A stretch of DNA of 64,000 bases from Diplocarpon mali (GCA_024741835.1 JAENRP010000055.1:134011-198010), one strand, 5' to 3'. Counted from the stretch's first letter, positions 35,398 to 45,805 are shown. Made by a program: numbers and translations. Notes: generated by a model from the letters alone, not told the origin.

Positions 35398-37401
35398 TGA
35401 GGATCCAGCAGCGCTGGCCAGTGGTGATGGCTGCCCTGGGGGCTGCCAATGCATATACTGACGCGAGGGGAGATGGAATTGCACTTGAACCTGGGGCAGC
35501 AGAAGGAGGAGGAGAAGAGGTGCCGTTGCATCGGAGGGTGTTTGTGGCGGATTCTACAGAGGAGTTGGAGAGGAAGTGGGGCTTTGAGGTTTGTCTTCTC
35601 GTCTCTTCCTCTTCCTCTTCCTCTTTTCTCTTCTCTCTGTACGCTCTTTCTATCTCTCTGTCGGGCGTGTGTGCTGTATCTGTGTTATTTTTGTTCGTTT
35701 TTCACGTATTCTCTACTTCTTTTGTGGCTGCGATCTGGGCGGAAATGGGCCGTTTCTTGCCTTTGATCGACATGCACTTCACTCGTTCCTTGGAGGAAGA
35801 GGCGCTGGGTGCCCATCCCGCGGAAGCGTACAAGTGTACACCGTGTATTTGGTATGCCATGTGTAATGTTAAAGTAACTAAAGATAAGTTGTTTTTTACG
35901 ATGTTTGTGCTGCGAGGCGGAGCAATCTCTGAGCTAGGTAGTGCGCGAGTTGAAGCTGCTCTGTCTGCTAGATTGGAAATCAGATTTAGAGGTGCTTCCA
36001 TGTGACTGGTTCCACTCGTACATTCTACGTTCTGAAGGACCACCTTCACACGGCGAGTTCATTTCTTGGATCTTCAAAGTTACCTATCCTGTGGAATCCT
36101 AGCCAGATACTCGAGATGCAGGATGCGAGCAAGTGCTCCACGTCGTACCTGATGTGCTTATACAGCACCAATGCTTCCCTGAGCCGCTCATACATGTCAA
36201 GAACCACGCCTGCAGTCTGAGTGTAACACCGAGTAATGTTCTCATCACAGTGGGGCTTCAACGGCGTCAACTCGTTCGCACATCTCGAGCACGTAAAGTG
36301 TCTTACGAGACCAGAAAGGCCGTTCGACATAGCCATCGTTGGCGTACCGTTTGATACTGCCGTCAGCTATAGACCCGGTACGGTGGATGATGGATGCTGG
36401 CAGGCTGGTCCCGAGGGGATGGAGACAAGAGAGTAGGCTGACGAGAAATAGGAGCCCGCTTCGGCCCTCGTGCGATTCGCGCTGCCTCCTCCCGCCAGAC
36501 GTCCTTCCGCGGCTTCAACTCCCGGGCTTCCATGAATCCCTATACCTCCTGGGCCACGATCCTCGACTGCGGTGACATTCCCGTCACTCCGATGGACAAC
36601 GCCGTAGCCCTCGCGCAAATGACATCCGCCTACCTGGAGCTCGGGCACCGCGCTCCCCTCTCCTCTACGCTCTCTCACCCCAGGATCATCTCCCTCGGGG
36701 GCGACCACAGTCTCGCGCTCGCCGCCCTCCGCGGTCTTCACAACGTGTACGGCGGCCCAGTCGCCGTGCTGCATTTCGACGCCCACCTCGACACCTGGCA
36801 CCCCGCCAAGTACCCGAGTCCCTGGCCCAGCAAGCAGTCCGAGTTCAACCACGGCAGCATGTTCTGGATCGCCTCGAACGAAGGCCTCATCCGCAATGGG
36901 TCGTCTGTGCACGCCGGGTTGAGAACGCGACTGAGTGGGGATGACTGGGCTGATTACGAAGACGATACCCACCAAGGTTTCCTCCGCATCTCCTCGGACG
37001 ACCTGGACGACCTGGGCACCGCGGGTATCATCTCGGCCATCCTTGCCCGCATGGGCACCACCACGCCCGTCTACCTCTCGGTCGACATCGACGTGCTGGA
37101 CCCGGGCCTTGCGCCCGGAACCGGGACCCCCGAGGCCGGCGGCTGGACGAGCCGGGAGCTGATCAAGATCTTGCGGGGCATCGAGGGGCTGAACGTCGTC
37201 GGGGCGGATGTTGTGGAGGTTGCGCCGGCGTACGATGGCGCCGGGGAGCAGACGGCGCTGGCGGGCGCGCAGGTGGCGTACGAGATTCTGACGAGCGTCG
37301 TGAAGAGGGGGCTCGCAGACATGGGGAGGGCGAGTGAGGTGGCGATCAAGGATGGGACGGGGAGCAGGGGGACGGGGGAAAGGGTTCGAGATGAGTTGTG
37401 A
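35397..37401 (+). CDS. Agmatinase-like ureohydrolase with signal peptide and C-terminal RDEL
   Basis: Three exons (35397-35588, 36251-36377, 36452-37401) give 422 residues. Metal-binding motifs of the arginase/agmatinase fold are complete: GGDHS (about 188-193), FDAHLDTW (about 215-222) and SVDIDVLDPGLAPGTGTPE, so a binuclear manganese site is expected. Agmatinase hydrolyses agmatine to putrescine and urea, but related guanidino substrates are possible. Residues 1-19 (MRIQQRWPVVMAALGAANA) look like a signal peptide. The protein ends RVRDEL, resembling an ER-retrieval signal. The first intron is 662 bp, far longer than others here; it joins KWGFE to WGFNGVNSFAHLEH. That junction fits the family, but an extra exon inside it is possible. 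The second intron (74 bp) joins YRPG to ARFGPRAIR correctly. Confidence 0.85.
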
Positions 37402-37530
37402 TTTGGGGCGAAGGGAAAGGGTTAGAGATGAGTTGTGATTTGGGGCGAAGGGAAAGGGTTAGAGATGAGTTGTGATTTAGGGCGACGGGGGAAAGGTTAG
37501 AGATGAGTTGTGATTTGGGGCGACGAGCGG
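37384..37530 (+). repeat. 37-bp tandem repeat starting in the last codons of the ureohydrolase
   Basis: Four copies with periods of 37, 37 and 38 bp. The first begins at 37384 and includes the coding end and stop codon. Each copy contains GTTMGAGATGAGTTGTGA (M is C in the first, A in the others), which would encode Val-Arg-Asp-Glu-Leu-stop in the same relative frame. Confidence 0.9.
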
Positions 37531-38047
37531 AGCGCCGCAGTATTGAAATGGAAGAACCGGTTGTTACATGGGAATTGAATTTGGCACACAGTATGATGGG
37601 GGCTGCGCGGGCGGACTCGAGATGCGGCCATTGCCGACCGGCCACGAGACGCGAGAGTGACGAAGAGTATCTCCCGGACCTGGGCCGCCGCCGGTTCTCT
37701 ACACCTCTCGTTCCGCACCGAGACTCCTCGCTCCGGTGAGGCTCGGAACGAATCACGATGGAGCATTCCTCCCCGCTCATCCACGACCAGCACGGATAGA
37801 GATGTATATAAATCAATATCAATATCAATATCTACCTATCTACATATCTACCTAACTACCTACCCACCTACCCAGGTATATATCTCACCCCTAGCGCAGC
37901 CACCCTACCACGTGACCCATCCCAGCCCAGCCCAAGCCTTCTCGCTTCGCCGTCCCCACCACGCCCGGCCCGCATCGAATCCCGATCCCACGTCGAGCCT
38001 GCGCAGACATAAATGCTTATTTCACCTCCTGACACCACACACTTCCA

Positions 38048-38199
38048 CCCTCGGTCGTCTAGTTGGTTTATGGCGTCCGGCTGTAATGGTACAGTCTCAC
38101 CGGAATGTCGCGCGTACGTGGCCCGCCCTTCTTCTCCATGAAGAGTTTCTCTCAGACGGCTGCTAACAGCTGTACCAGGTTCGACTCGCGCCTGAGGGA
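38048..38199 (+). tRNA. tRNA-Tyr(GUA) with anticodon-loop intron and a second insert in the T arm
   Basis: The cloverleaf can be assigned base by base. The acceptor stem CCCTCGG (38048-38054) pairs with CTGAGGG (38192-38198), with discriminator A at 38199; C1-G72 is the pair eukaryotic tRNA-Tyr uses. The anticodon stem TCCGG (38076-38080) pairs with CCGGA (38100-38104), and the loop is CTGTAA + A, anticodon GTA at 38083-38085. A 12-bp intron (38087-38098) follows position 37 and holds TACAG, complementary to CTGTA of the loop, as usual for tRNA-Tyr introns. The T stem GCGCG (38110-38114) pairs perfectly with CGCGC (38187-38191) only if 38114/38115-38178/38179 is removed, leaving loop TTCGACT. 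Removal of both inserts gives 75 nt. A- and B-box-like promoters (GTCTAGTTGG; GGTTCGACTC) are present and a T run follows. Confidence 0.85.
38114..38178 (+). other. 65-bp spliceosomal-type intron inside the tRNA-Tyr T arm
   Basis: Begins GTACGT, contains CTAAC (38163-38167) with the branch A 12 bases before the end, and ends TACCAG. Length and all three signals equal those of mRNA introns in this window. Exact excision restores five T-stem pairs and the TTCGACT loop. The boundary can shift by one base because G flanks both sides. Confidence 0.75.
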
Positions 38200-38205
38200 A
38201 CATTG

Positions 38206-38211
38206 TTTTTT
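38206..38211 (+). terminator. RNA polymerase III terminator of tRNA-Tyr
   Basis: Six T residues begin 7 bases after the tRNA discriminator, followed shortly by TTTT at 38215-38218. This is the normal pol III stop signal on the non-template strand. Confidence 0.7.
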
Positions 38212-39049
38212 ATTCTTTTCTTTTCGGCTGGGTTGTTTAGGGTTTTCGTTCGGTGTGTGTGCTGCGCCAGGGACGGCGTCTCGGGGGTTTGGGGCGGCAG
38301 GGAGGGGGTTGGTCTTTGATGGTTCCCGGGTTTCCTTCTTTTGCTCTGCTTTTGCTCTGTTTTTGTCTGTTTTTCTCCTATTTTCTTTTTTCTGTTTCTT
38401 TTTTCCGCAGAGGCGCTTTGCCGCTTAGCGGCTGGAGTTGCGAGGGTCCGCAGCGCAAACTCCGAGCAGACTTGACGTCTTGGCGACCTGAATTGAATTC
38501 CTTGTCTACGCCGTCGCGACCCGGCCTGTCGATTCACCAGCCAGCGGGTGTGTTCTTTGATACTTGGCTATATCCCCCATCCTTTGCTCTTTTCCTTTGC
38601 TTTCTCGGGCCATCTGATGTTCCCCGGTCGAGCAGCGCTGCACTTCATTCAATTCCGGCAGCCTGGGGGATAAACACCTAGGAAATCAATGGTAGACTGG
38701 AGGCTGCTAGTGGGAGATCCCAGCAGCTCCCAGATGTGCACACACACACACACACCTACAGGTTCAGGTTTCAAAGCTTTCCTGGTTTTGGTACATCCAC
38801 AGTAGGAGAGGCGTGAAGCCGCGGCTCCCTCTGCTTCAGAATCCGCATCGTAAATTGTCGTCATGGTGAGAACCTCGCTATTACAGGGCAGACAGAGCGA
38901 CACCACATCTCCGAGGTCCAGACCATCTAAGCTCAAATCCCTCCCGTCCCGACCTCGTCCCCGCAACGCCTCCCTCCCGTCTCTTCCCTCCCTTCTCCCG
39001 GAAGCGAAACGCAGCCGAGCTGCTCGTACCAAAGACACAAAGCTCCGCT
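38212..39049. other. Intergenic, no supported gene
   Basis: Between the tRNA-Tyr and the 3' end of the DNA ligase gene. T-rich TTTTGCTCTG repeats lie at 38340-38400 and a CA run at 38740-38755. Open frames on both strands lack recognisable features. Confidence 0.5.
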
Positions 39050-42016
39050 CTAATACTCAAAATCATCATCCACAGCCGGTCCTTTGCTCTTCGTCACACT
39101 CTCCTGTTTGCGATACATCTCAACCACCTGCCGACTCCCCGTCGCCTCATCCGGCTTCTTATCGTCCCTGACCTTGATAAACCTCGGAAATCTCAGGCTG
39201 ATCCCCTTCTCCCCGCCCCCATCCAGTCCCTCCCTCCATCCGGCCTTGTACCTAGGACTGAGCGTCAAGTCAGCCGTCTTGACCTCCCATACGTACTTCG
39301 GCTCGAACCAGACGTCGGGCTGGTGTGTGTTGCCGGTCGAGTGCGAGTAGAAGGGCTTGGGCCGGTCGATGATCAGGGGGGAGAGCTCGGCGTGGAGGGT
39401 TTCGAGGACGGCCTCGGAGAATCCGGTGCCGATATTGCAGATGGTTTCGTAGCTCTCCGAGGTACGGTTGAAGCAGGCGAGGAGGAAGGCACCGTAGACC
39501 GATGTTCGTTTCCCTTTGCCGTGGTAGGCGCCCAAGACGACGAGGTCGAGTGAGTCGCCGATGCCAGAGAGGTAGTCTTTTTTGATCTGCATCATTTTAG
39601 CTTGTGGACTGGGCCAGGCGCTGGTTCAGGCTGGGTGCCACGTACCTTGAGCCAGTTCCTACTGCGTTTGCTGGGCTCGTAGCCGCTCTCTGCACCGTCC
39701 AGCATCTTGACCATGAGGCCTTCACAGGAAGCTTTCATGCTCTCGTCGAGGAAGGTTTGGATTTCTTCGATCTCTTGCCCGTCCATGCTGCTCGCAAACG
39801 CGAATTCTCCCTCCACAGGCACGCAGGATCCGTGGAGAAGCTCGCGACGCTCACGGAGAGATCTGCCAACCACGGCCTCACCGTTCAAGAAGAGAAGATC
39901 AAATGCAAACACGCAAACCTTGACTTTCACGTCTTCAATCTTGACGTCCTTCTTCTTGCGGGTCATCAGTTGTTGGAAAGGGAGGACCTTCTTCTCGACC
40001 ATGTCCCAGGCCACAGTCTCACAGTCCATGACAAAGCTCTTTGTGTGTGGCTTTACCCAAGTATTGAGCTTAGCGAGGATATCCGGGTACTTCTTGGAAA
40101 GATCCTCGGAGTTGCGCGAGAAGATAGCGGCCAATCCCCCGTGTGCTGTTTTGGTCACAGCTTCGGCTGGGCCGCGATACTGATGCGGAGAGTCCTTGGC
40201 GACGTAGTGGATTTGAGCTCTCTCACCATCGTACTTGTATTCACAAGTAAAGGTTTGATTCTCGAAGCGGTCGAGCACTTCTGTGATGGCTTTCGTGGGC
40301 TTTGCCAACATGGGCTTCAGGGGCACACCTGGTTGAAGCTTGCACTTATCACGAAGGTTGAAGATACCATGCTCCAACATTGCTGGGATAATGACATCAT
40401 AACTGGGGAGTTCACTGCGAGGGTCAGCACGGGTGAGGCCATCGAATTTGAGATTTCACCTGTGAACGGCTTTGAGAACCGACTCTCCTTTGGCCAATTG
40501 CTCTGTGCTTGGGAACATGTCGGATCCTTTGGCTTCGGTCTCGTGGCATACCATAGCTTGGGCAAGCGACACAAGCACAGTCTTCTCAGCAAGACCAAGG
40601 CGTAGCTTTCCCTCGAGAAATCGTACAATGAACTTTGCCTCACTCGCTCCACCCTTATCCTTGGTGATGTCAACTTTCCCAGACTTCGAAACATCAGCTG
40701 CGGCGAGTAACTTTCCGATCAGGTCAACCTTTCGACCCTGAGCTCCATTGCCCGAAGTAGTCGCAACATCCATCAGACCTTTATGGACAGCTCGGACTGT
40801 CAACGGCTTCGGCTTGAACATAACTGGCTGATTTGCTCTGCTTTTGACTGCAACCAAACCTAAATCGCCAATCTCTCTCTGATCTTGCTTGATCTGTGCC
40901 AGATTGCGCCCCGTAGTGGCGCCAATAGCTTTCATGATCAGTGATTCGCCGATGCCAAGCTCAATCCCAGCATAATCGGCAGCCAGTTTGTTGATCATGA
41001 GAAGGACGGTTGGCAGCATGTCATCGGGGGTCAATCTGAGCACTTGTCGGAGGAACAGAGAGCAGTGTGCGGCTATGATCAACCGCTTGGAAGTCATCTC
41101 AATCAGAGAGAAAGTCGTGCAGAGCGCCGCATATGGCACTGGCTCTCCCGGCTTCCAGTCTGGATATGGATCCTTCGTCTTGGCCTTCAGTGTAGTCTGG
41201 ATCTTTTCACGGGCCTTTGCTGCAACCTCTGGCTTCTCATCTTCCTCGTCATCTTCCTCGATTTCCGAGGCTGATGATGCATCGGAAGCTCTCCTCTTCG
41301 TAGGAGAGCTAACTTCTTCGACTTCTTCATCCTTGTCTTCCACCTCCTGGGCCGCCTCTTTGGATTTCTTGTGTGGTAGAGGCATGCTCTTTTTCGAAGT
41401 TGCCTTTCCATTTGTTTTGCTCCTGGGCTCTGCTTTTGAACTGATCGACGCCGGCTCGTCATCCACCTCAGCTTTGATCATGCGGCGAGGTCGCTTTAGA
41501 ATCGGCTCGTCGTCATCTTCCTCCTCAATAACCTCTTTTTTGAATGTCTTTCTGTTATCCGATTTGGTCTCTACCGGGGAAAAGGATCTTGATCGCTTCC
41601 TCGTCTCTGTTGACTCCAGGTCAGCAGTAGCACTCTTAGCGAAGCAACTGCCACGTACCATTTATAGGCTTTACACTTTCTCTTGCATCTGCTGCCGGCT
41701 CTGCCTTGATTTTCTTGTTGGCCTCTTCGACGACTTTAGGCTTGAATCCCACAGTATATGCGTCATCTTCATCCTTCATTTCGGTATTCCCGTTCTCCTT
41801 CGCTGCGCTAGAACTTGGAGGGGTGCTTGTAGCTCTGCTACCAAAAGCGAGCTTGGACTGCTTCGACGGCGCCTTAGTACCATTGGGATTCCCAAAAAAC
41901 TTCCTGTTCAGCAAATATATCAGCAAGATTCCATAGCAATACAACGTTCTCACACACCCCAAGGTAGTCTGGGAATCTCGAACATACCCCAGCGTTGACT
42001 GCTTGGGAGGCATCAT
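39050..42016 (-). CDS. CDC9: ATP-dependent DNA ligase I (Cdc9/LIG1)
   Basis: Five exons (42016-41988, 41903-41659, 41606-40460, 40414-39646, 39586-39050) give 908 residues. It seals nicks between Okazaki fragments and in repair. Residues 7-14 are QSTLGKFF, a PCNA-interacting peptide (Q-x2-L-x2-FF), built across the first splice. A long Lys/Glu-rich disordered region follows, then the DNA-binding domain, then the adenylation site EYKYDGERAQIH with the AMP-accepting lysine near 534, and later motifs including FAFDLLFLNGE, CEGLMVKML and the NWLKIKKDYL join. The C-terminal OB-fold is present (LVVLGAYHGKGKR; FPRFIKVRDDK). Two ATGs are adjacent (42016 and 42013). The frame stays open upstream without an ATG. 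It is transcribed divergently from asparaginyl-tRNA synthetase, with MluI-type boxes between them. Confidence 0.95.
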
Positions 42017-42344
42017 GAATCTTTTAAAAGCCTGTTTCCGTGTAAATATAGTCCTGAACAGACTTAGAGAAGCCACAATTGATGGCCGCTGAGCGGGTGA
42101 GTTGTAGAGCCAAGTTCATCGGATGATGTGGTGAAGAGTATTCTCTGTTGGATGGAGGCAATAGTTGAACCAGATTTGTCGGCTTGAGTCAATATCTGGA
42201 CTGCACTCTTAAGCAGACGAGTTGCTTCAGGTTCAAGATCAGATTTAAAATGTCGAGTGCCGAGTGACAAGGATTGGAGAATTAAGCAGCGCGTTGTAAG
42301 AAAGTAAACAACCTAAGATGGTGATGGTCGCCTTACCCTCTTGT

Positions 42345-42357
42345 CGCGTCGACGCGT
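42345..42357. promoter_or_regulatory. MCB-like cell-cycle box pair in the DNA ligase promoter
   Basis: CGCGTCGACGCGT contains a perfect ACGCGT (42352-42357) and a second overlapping CGCG core in inverted orientation, 330-340 bp upstream of the ligase ATG. In yeasts the MBF factor binds ACGCGT and drives G1/S expression of replication genes including DNA ligase I. The presence of the site is observed; its use here is inferred. Confidence 0.55.
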
Positions 42358-42527
42358 CCTTCCGTGTGAATTAGCTTTGGTGGATATAATTTGCCGAGTT
42401 TCGGATATTTACACACAGTATGAAGAGGGGTTATGACTCAAAGCGGTGAGCCCTCAGATTACCCCCCCCCCCCACCGAAAAAAGTTCCCAAGTGCCATTG
42501 ACCATCAACACCGACAGATTCGCCAAT

Positions 42528-44323
42528 ATGGCAGACCTTGCAACAAGAGTCAAGATGGATACGATCTACGTCGACACAGACACCGGCGCCGATGACCAGA
42601 CAGCGACTGGCGATGAATCGAAACCATACAAATCTCTGGCCTTCGCCTACATTCAACACGCTGGGACTGAGGGTGGGAAATACCTATCGCGCGCGTCTGT
42701 GACAGGACCTGTGTCTGCAGATGGGGATCCAGAAGAGCGACTTGTTTGGAAGGAACCTGCAAAGGCCGCTGTCAAGAAGGCTCAAGGCGCATTGGATGCA
42801 CACAAGAAGAAGCTCCTGAGACAGCAACAAGCTTCCGCCCAAGAGGAAGAGAAGGAGAAGGCACGTCTCAAGACTCTGGAAGATGCAAAGAAGATTGTTA
42901 TCGCCGAAGACTCGAGTCTGCCAAAGGCTCTCAAGATCAAGATTGGCGACAAGAATATCGAGTTGGGTGAGGGTGAGATCAAGGGAACTCGGGTCAAGGT
43001 TTCTGGGCGGATACATAGACTACGACAGCAAAAACAAGCAACGTTCATCACCCTGATCGATGGCTACGGACATCTTCAATGTGTGCTTTCTGGCGTCTTG
43101 ACGAAAACATACGATGCTCTTACGTTCGCCCAAGGCACTTCCCTAACCCTCTTTGGTGAGATGCGAAAGGTCCCGGCCGGCCAGACTGCACCGGACGGCC
43201 GAGAACTGCATGTCGATTACTTCAAGGTCATGGGAGCGAGTCCTTCTGATGCGGATGCAATCACCAACAGAGTCTCGGCTGCACAAGACCAGTGGGAATC
43301 GTCAATGCTGGACAACCGTCACCTGGTGCTCCGAGGAGACACTGCATCATCCGTCATGAAGGTCCGATCTGCTGTGGAGTGGGCATTTGCCAAGGCATAC
43401 AAAGAGTTACGCTTCACCAAGATCAGTCCTCCAGCTTTCGTCCAAACACAAGTCGAGGGTGGATCCACACTCTTCGAACTGGATTACTATGGCGAGAAGA
43501 CCTATATGACTCAATCCTCTCAACTCTACCTCGAGACTGGTCTCCCCAGTCTTGGAAATGTCTACTGTGTCGAGAAGTCGTTCCGCGCGGAGAAGTCATT
43601 GACCCGTCGGCATCTGTCTGAGTATACCCACGTCGAGGCCGAGCTTGACTTCATCGATTTTGAAGATCTGCTCGATCACTTGGAGGAGATGATCAGCCGA
43701 GTCATCACCACAATCTTGGACGATGAGGTGATCGCTGGTTATATCAAAGAGCTCAACCCGGACTTCAGTCCTCCCTCAAGACCATTCAAGAGAATGAGAT
43801 ACTCGGATGCTATCGACTGGCTCAACGCCCAAGACCCTCCGATTCTCAACGAAGAGGGCAACCCCCATGTCTTCGGGGATGACATTGCCGAGGCTGCCGA
43901 GCGAAGAATGACCGACATCATCAACCTCCCAATCCTCCTCACCCACTTCCCGGTCGAGATCAAGGCCTTCTACATGAAGAAGGATCCGCAAGACCTTCGG
44001 GTTACGGAGAGTGTGGATGTGCTGATGCCAGGTGTCGGAGAGATTGTCGGAGGCTCGATGAGAATGGAGGGCTACCAGGAGTTGATGGATGCGTACGAGA
44101 GAGAGGGTATCTCGCCGAAGGAGTACTACTGGTACACCGAACAGCGAAAGTAAGTCATCCCGTCCGATAAGCCTGACCACGTCTAACGGATGCCAGGTAC
44201 GGAACATCTCCTCACGGAGGCTACGGATTGGGTCTGGAGCGATTCATTGCTTGGATCTGCAAGCAGCACTCTGTTCGCACGTGCTGTCTGTATCCTCGGT
44301 TCATGGGTCGCTGCAAGCCTTGA
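42528..44323 (+). CDS. DED81: Cytoplasmic asparaginyl-tRNA synthetase
   Basis: Two exons (42528-44149 and 44197-44323) give 582 residues. It charges tRNA-Asn in the cytosol. The start MADLATRVKMDTIYVDTDTGADD begins the N-terminal extension typical of eukaryotic AsnRS, followed by a Lys/Glu-rich helical segment (about 85-130), the anticodon-binding OB-fold (VKVSGRIHRLRQQKQATFIT), class II motif 2 (SFRAEKSLTRRHLSEYTHVEAEL split over SFRAEKS and RRHLSEYTHVEAE), the VDVLMPGVGEIVGGSMR segment that separates AsnRS from AspRS, and motif 3 GGYGLGLERF after the splice. The end YPRFMGRCKP is family-typical. The upstream in-frame start is GTG, so the ATG at 42528 is chosen. A C-tract (42464-42474) lies just upstream. 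Promoter region is shared with DNA ligase I. Confidence 0.95.
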
Positions 44324-45039
44324 AAGGCCTACATCTTTTGACATCTCTGATCACCTGGTCAAGCTTGCTTTAGTCCTTGCAGATACACCTAGACCTGCTT
44401 CTCGGGTCGCGTGATGATATCCCTCGTGCCTCTCCTGACCTCTCTGCATTGGTGTCATTCCCACTCGTATTCTAGTGGATGTTGGCATGACTGCGCTCTG
44501 GCTCGCCACACGGTCATGAACGTTGGGATTTCTCTTTTCCATTAGCAGCAATGTTGATTTGTCACCTGCCGTATGGGTAGCTTCCAAAACGCCGTATGAC
44601 CTTGTCTCGATGCCGACGGGATTATCTTCGCCAGGCTGTAGAAGAGAATCACAATTAAGTAAAATCAATAAGATAAAATACAATATTATGTGTATGTCTA
44701 TACGACAGCCCTGCTTCCTCAACGCCGCGGGCACACCGGAGAGTCGCGGTCACCGAGGCATCGTCGGCGCTGGGGTTGGGATGGCAAGGCTGGAGACGGA
44801 GATGGACTGGCCGCAGAGAGAGAGGTGGAGGATACCCTGGTGCGAAGAGTGCGTTGCATGAACCGCCACGCGCGGGCCGGGGCCCGGACGCCCTTGGGTA
44901 CGGGGACTTCGAGGTTCCCGAGGCCCGAGCGGGGTCGGGCGGATCGGGACCATGTCTCACGGAGAGCGCGCGGCTCGGTCTTTACCCGGTGTAGGGACGG
45001 GACGGGACGGTGCGGTGCGGCGGGACGGCACGGAGCGGG

Positions 45040-45041
<2 letters not shown>

Positions 45042-45080
<39 letters not shown>

Positions 45081-45192
45081 GGAGGCGGAGGCGGAGGCGG
45101 AGGCGGAGGCGGAGGCGGAGGCGGAGGCGGAGGCGGAGGCGGAGGCGGAGGCGGAGGCAGTGGCAGAGGCAGTGGCAGTGGCAGAGGCAGGA
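45042..45192. repeat. GGCGGA hexamer array flanked by GCGGAGA repeats
   Basis: GCGGAGA repeats (45042-45082) pass into about 13 GGCGGA hexamers (45083-45157), then GGCAGT/GGCAGA variants to 45192. All frames on both strands remain open, giving poly-Arg, Gly or Ala-Glu and Leu-Arg reading; none is a gene. Confidence 0.93.
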
Positions 45193-45652
45193 GAGAAAGG
45201 GGTAAATGAATCCATGAACTAACGGACGAACGAACGCATGCACGCCCAGCCGTCAGGGTCTCGCGGCTGCACGTACTCTGGGCCGCTTTGGAATTCGACC
45301 ACTAGTCATTGATTGCTGATCCGGAGGTGCCCAGCACGAGGTATAGTACCACGAATCGTCTTTGTCCTGTACGGGTATTATTCTGGAACCTGGGCTGGAG
45401 CACCGCGAGACGCGGCATGCGAGACATATCGCGTACTCTTCGTACATACTTGAATGCCCAAGATCTAATATCCTCAATCCGATTAGTTGTGAAGAAATCC
45501 GAGCTCTGCTGTGATATAGGGGTACGGATCAAATCGACCTGCGCCCGCCGCATTTATTTGCATGGCGCATCTTGCGTGGAGAGAGAGACAGGAGGGGGGG
45601 TGCGGGACAGGAGAGGAAGGGGAGGAAAAGAGTTCTCTGGTAAATGGGTAAA

Positions 45653-45805
45653 TGTGTAGTTGTGTAGGTATAAATGTGTAGGTATAGATGTGTAGGTATA
45701 AATGTGTAGGTATAAATGTGTAGGTATAAATGTGTAGGTATAAATGTGTAGGTATAAATGTGTAGGTATAGATGTGTAGGTATAAATGTGTAGGTATAAA
45801 CGTGT
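45653..45805. repeat. 14-bp minisatellite, about 10 copies
   Basis: Unit GTGTAGGTATAAAT in tandem with few substitutions (GATGT for AATGT), fading into related GTGTAGACAAGTAAATATGC sequence to about 45880. Different in sequence from the 14-bp array at 15356 but equal in period. Confidence 0.93.

Noticed and set aside
39604..41998. Two long plus-strand frames (333 and 336 codons)
   Set aside because: Both are antisense to the DNA ligase exons, which have clear motifs and canonical introns on the other strand.
42492..42527. Longer N-terminus for asparaginyl-tRNA synthetase
   Set aside because: The upstream in-frame start is GTG, not ATG; the ATG at 42528 gives the usual N-terminus.
44952..45243. 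Glu-Ala, Gly or Leu-Arg repeat open frames
   Set aside because: They are products of the GGCGGA array, open in every frame on both strands.
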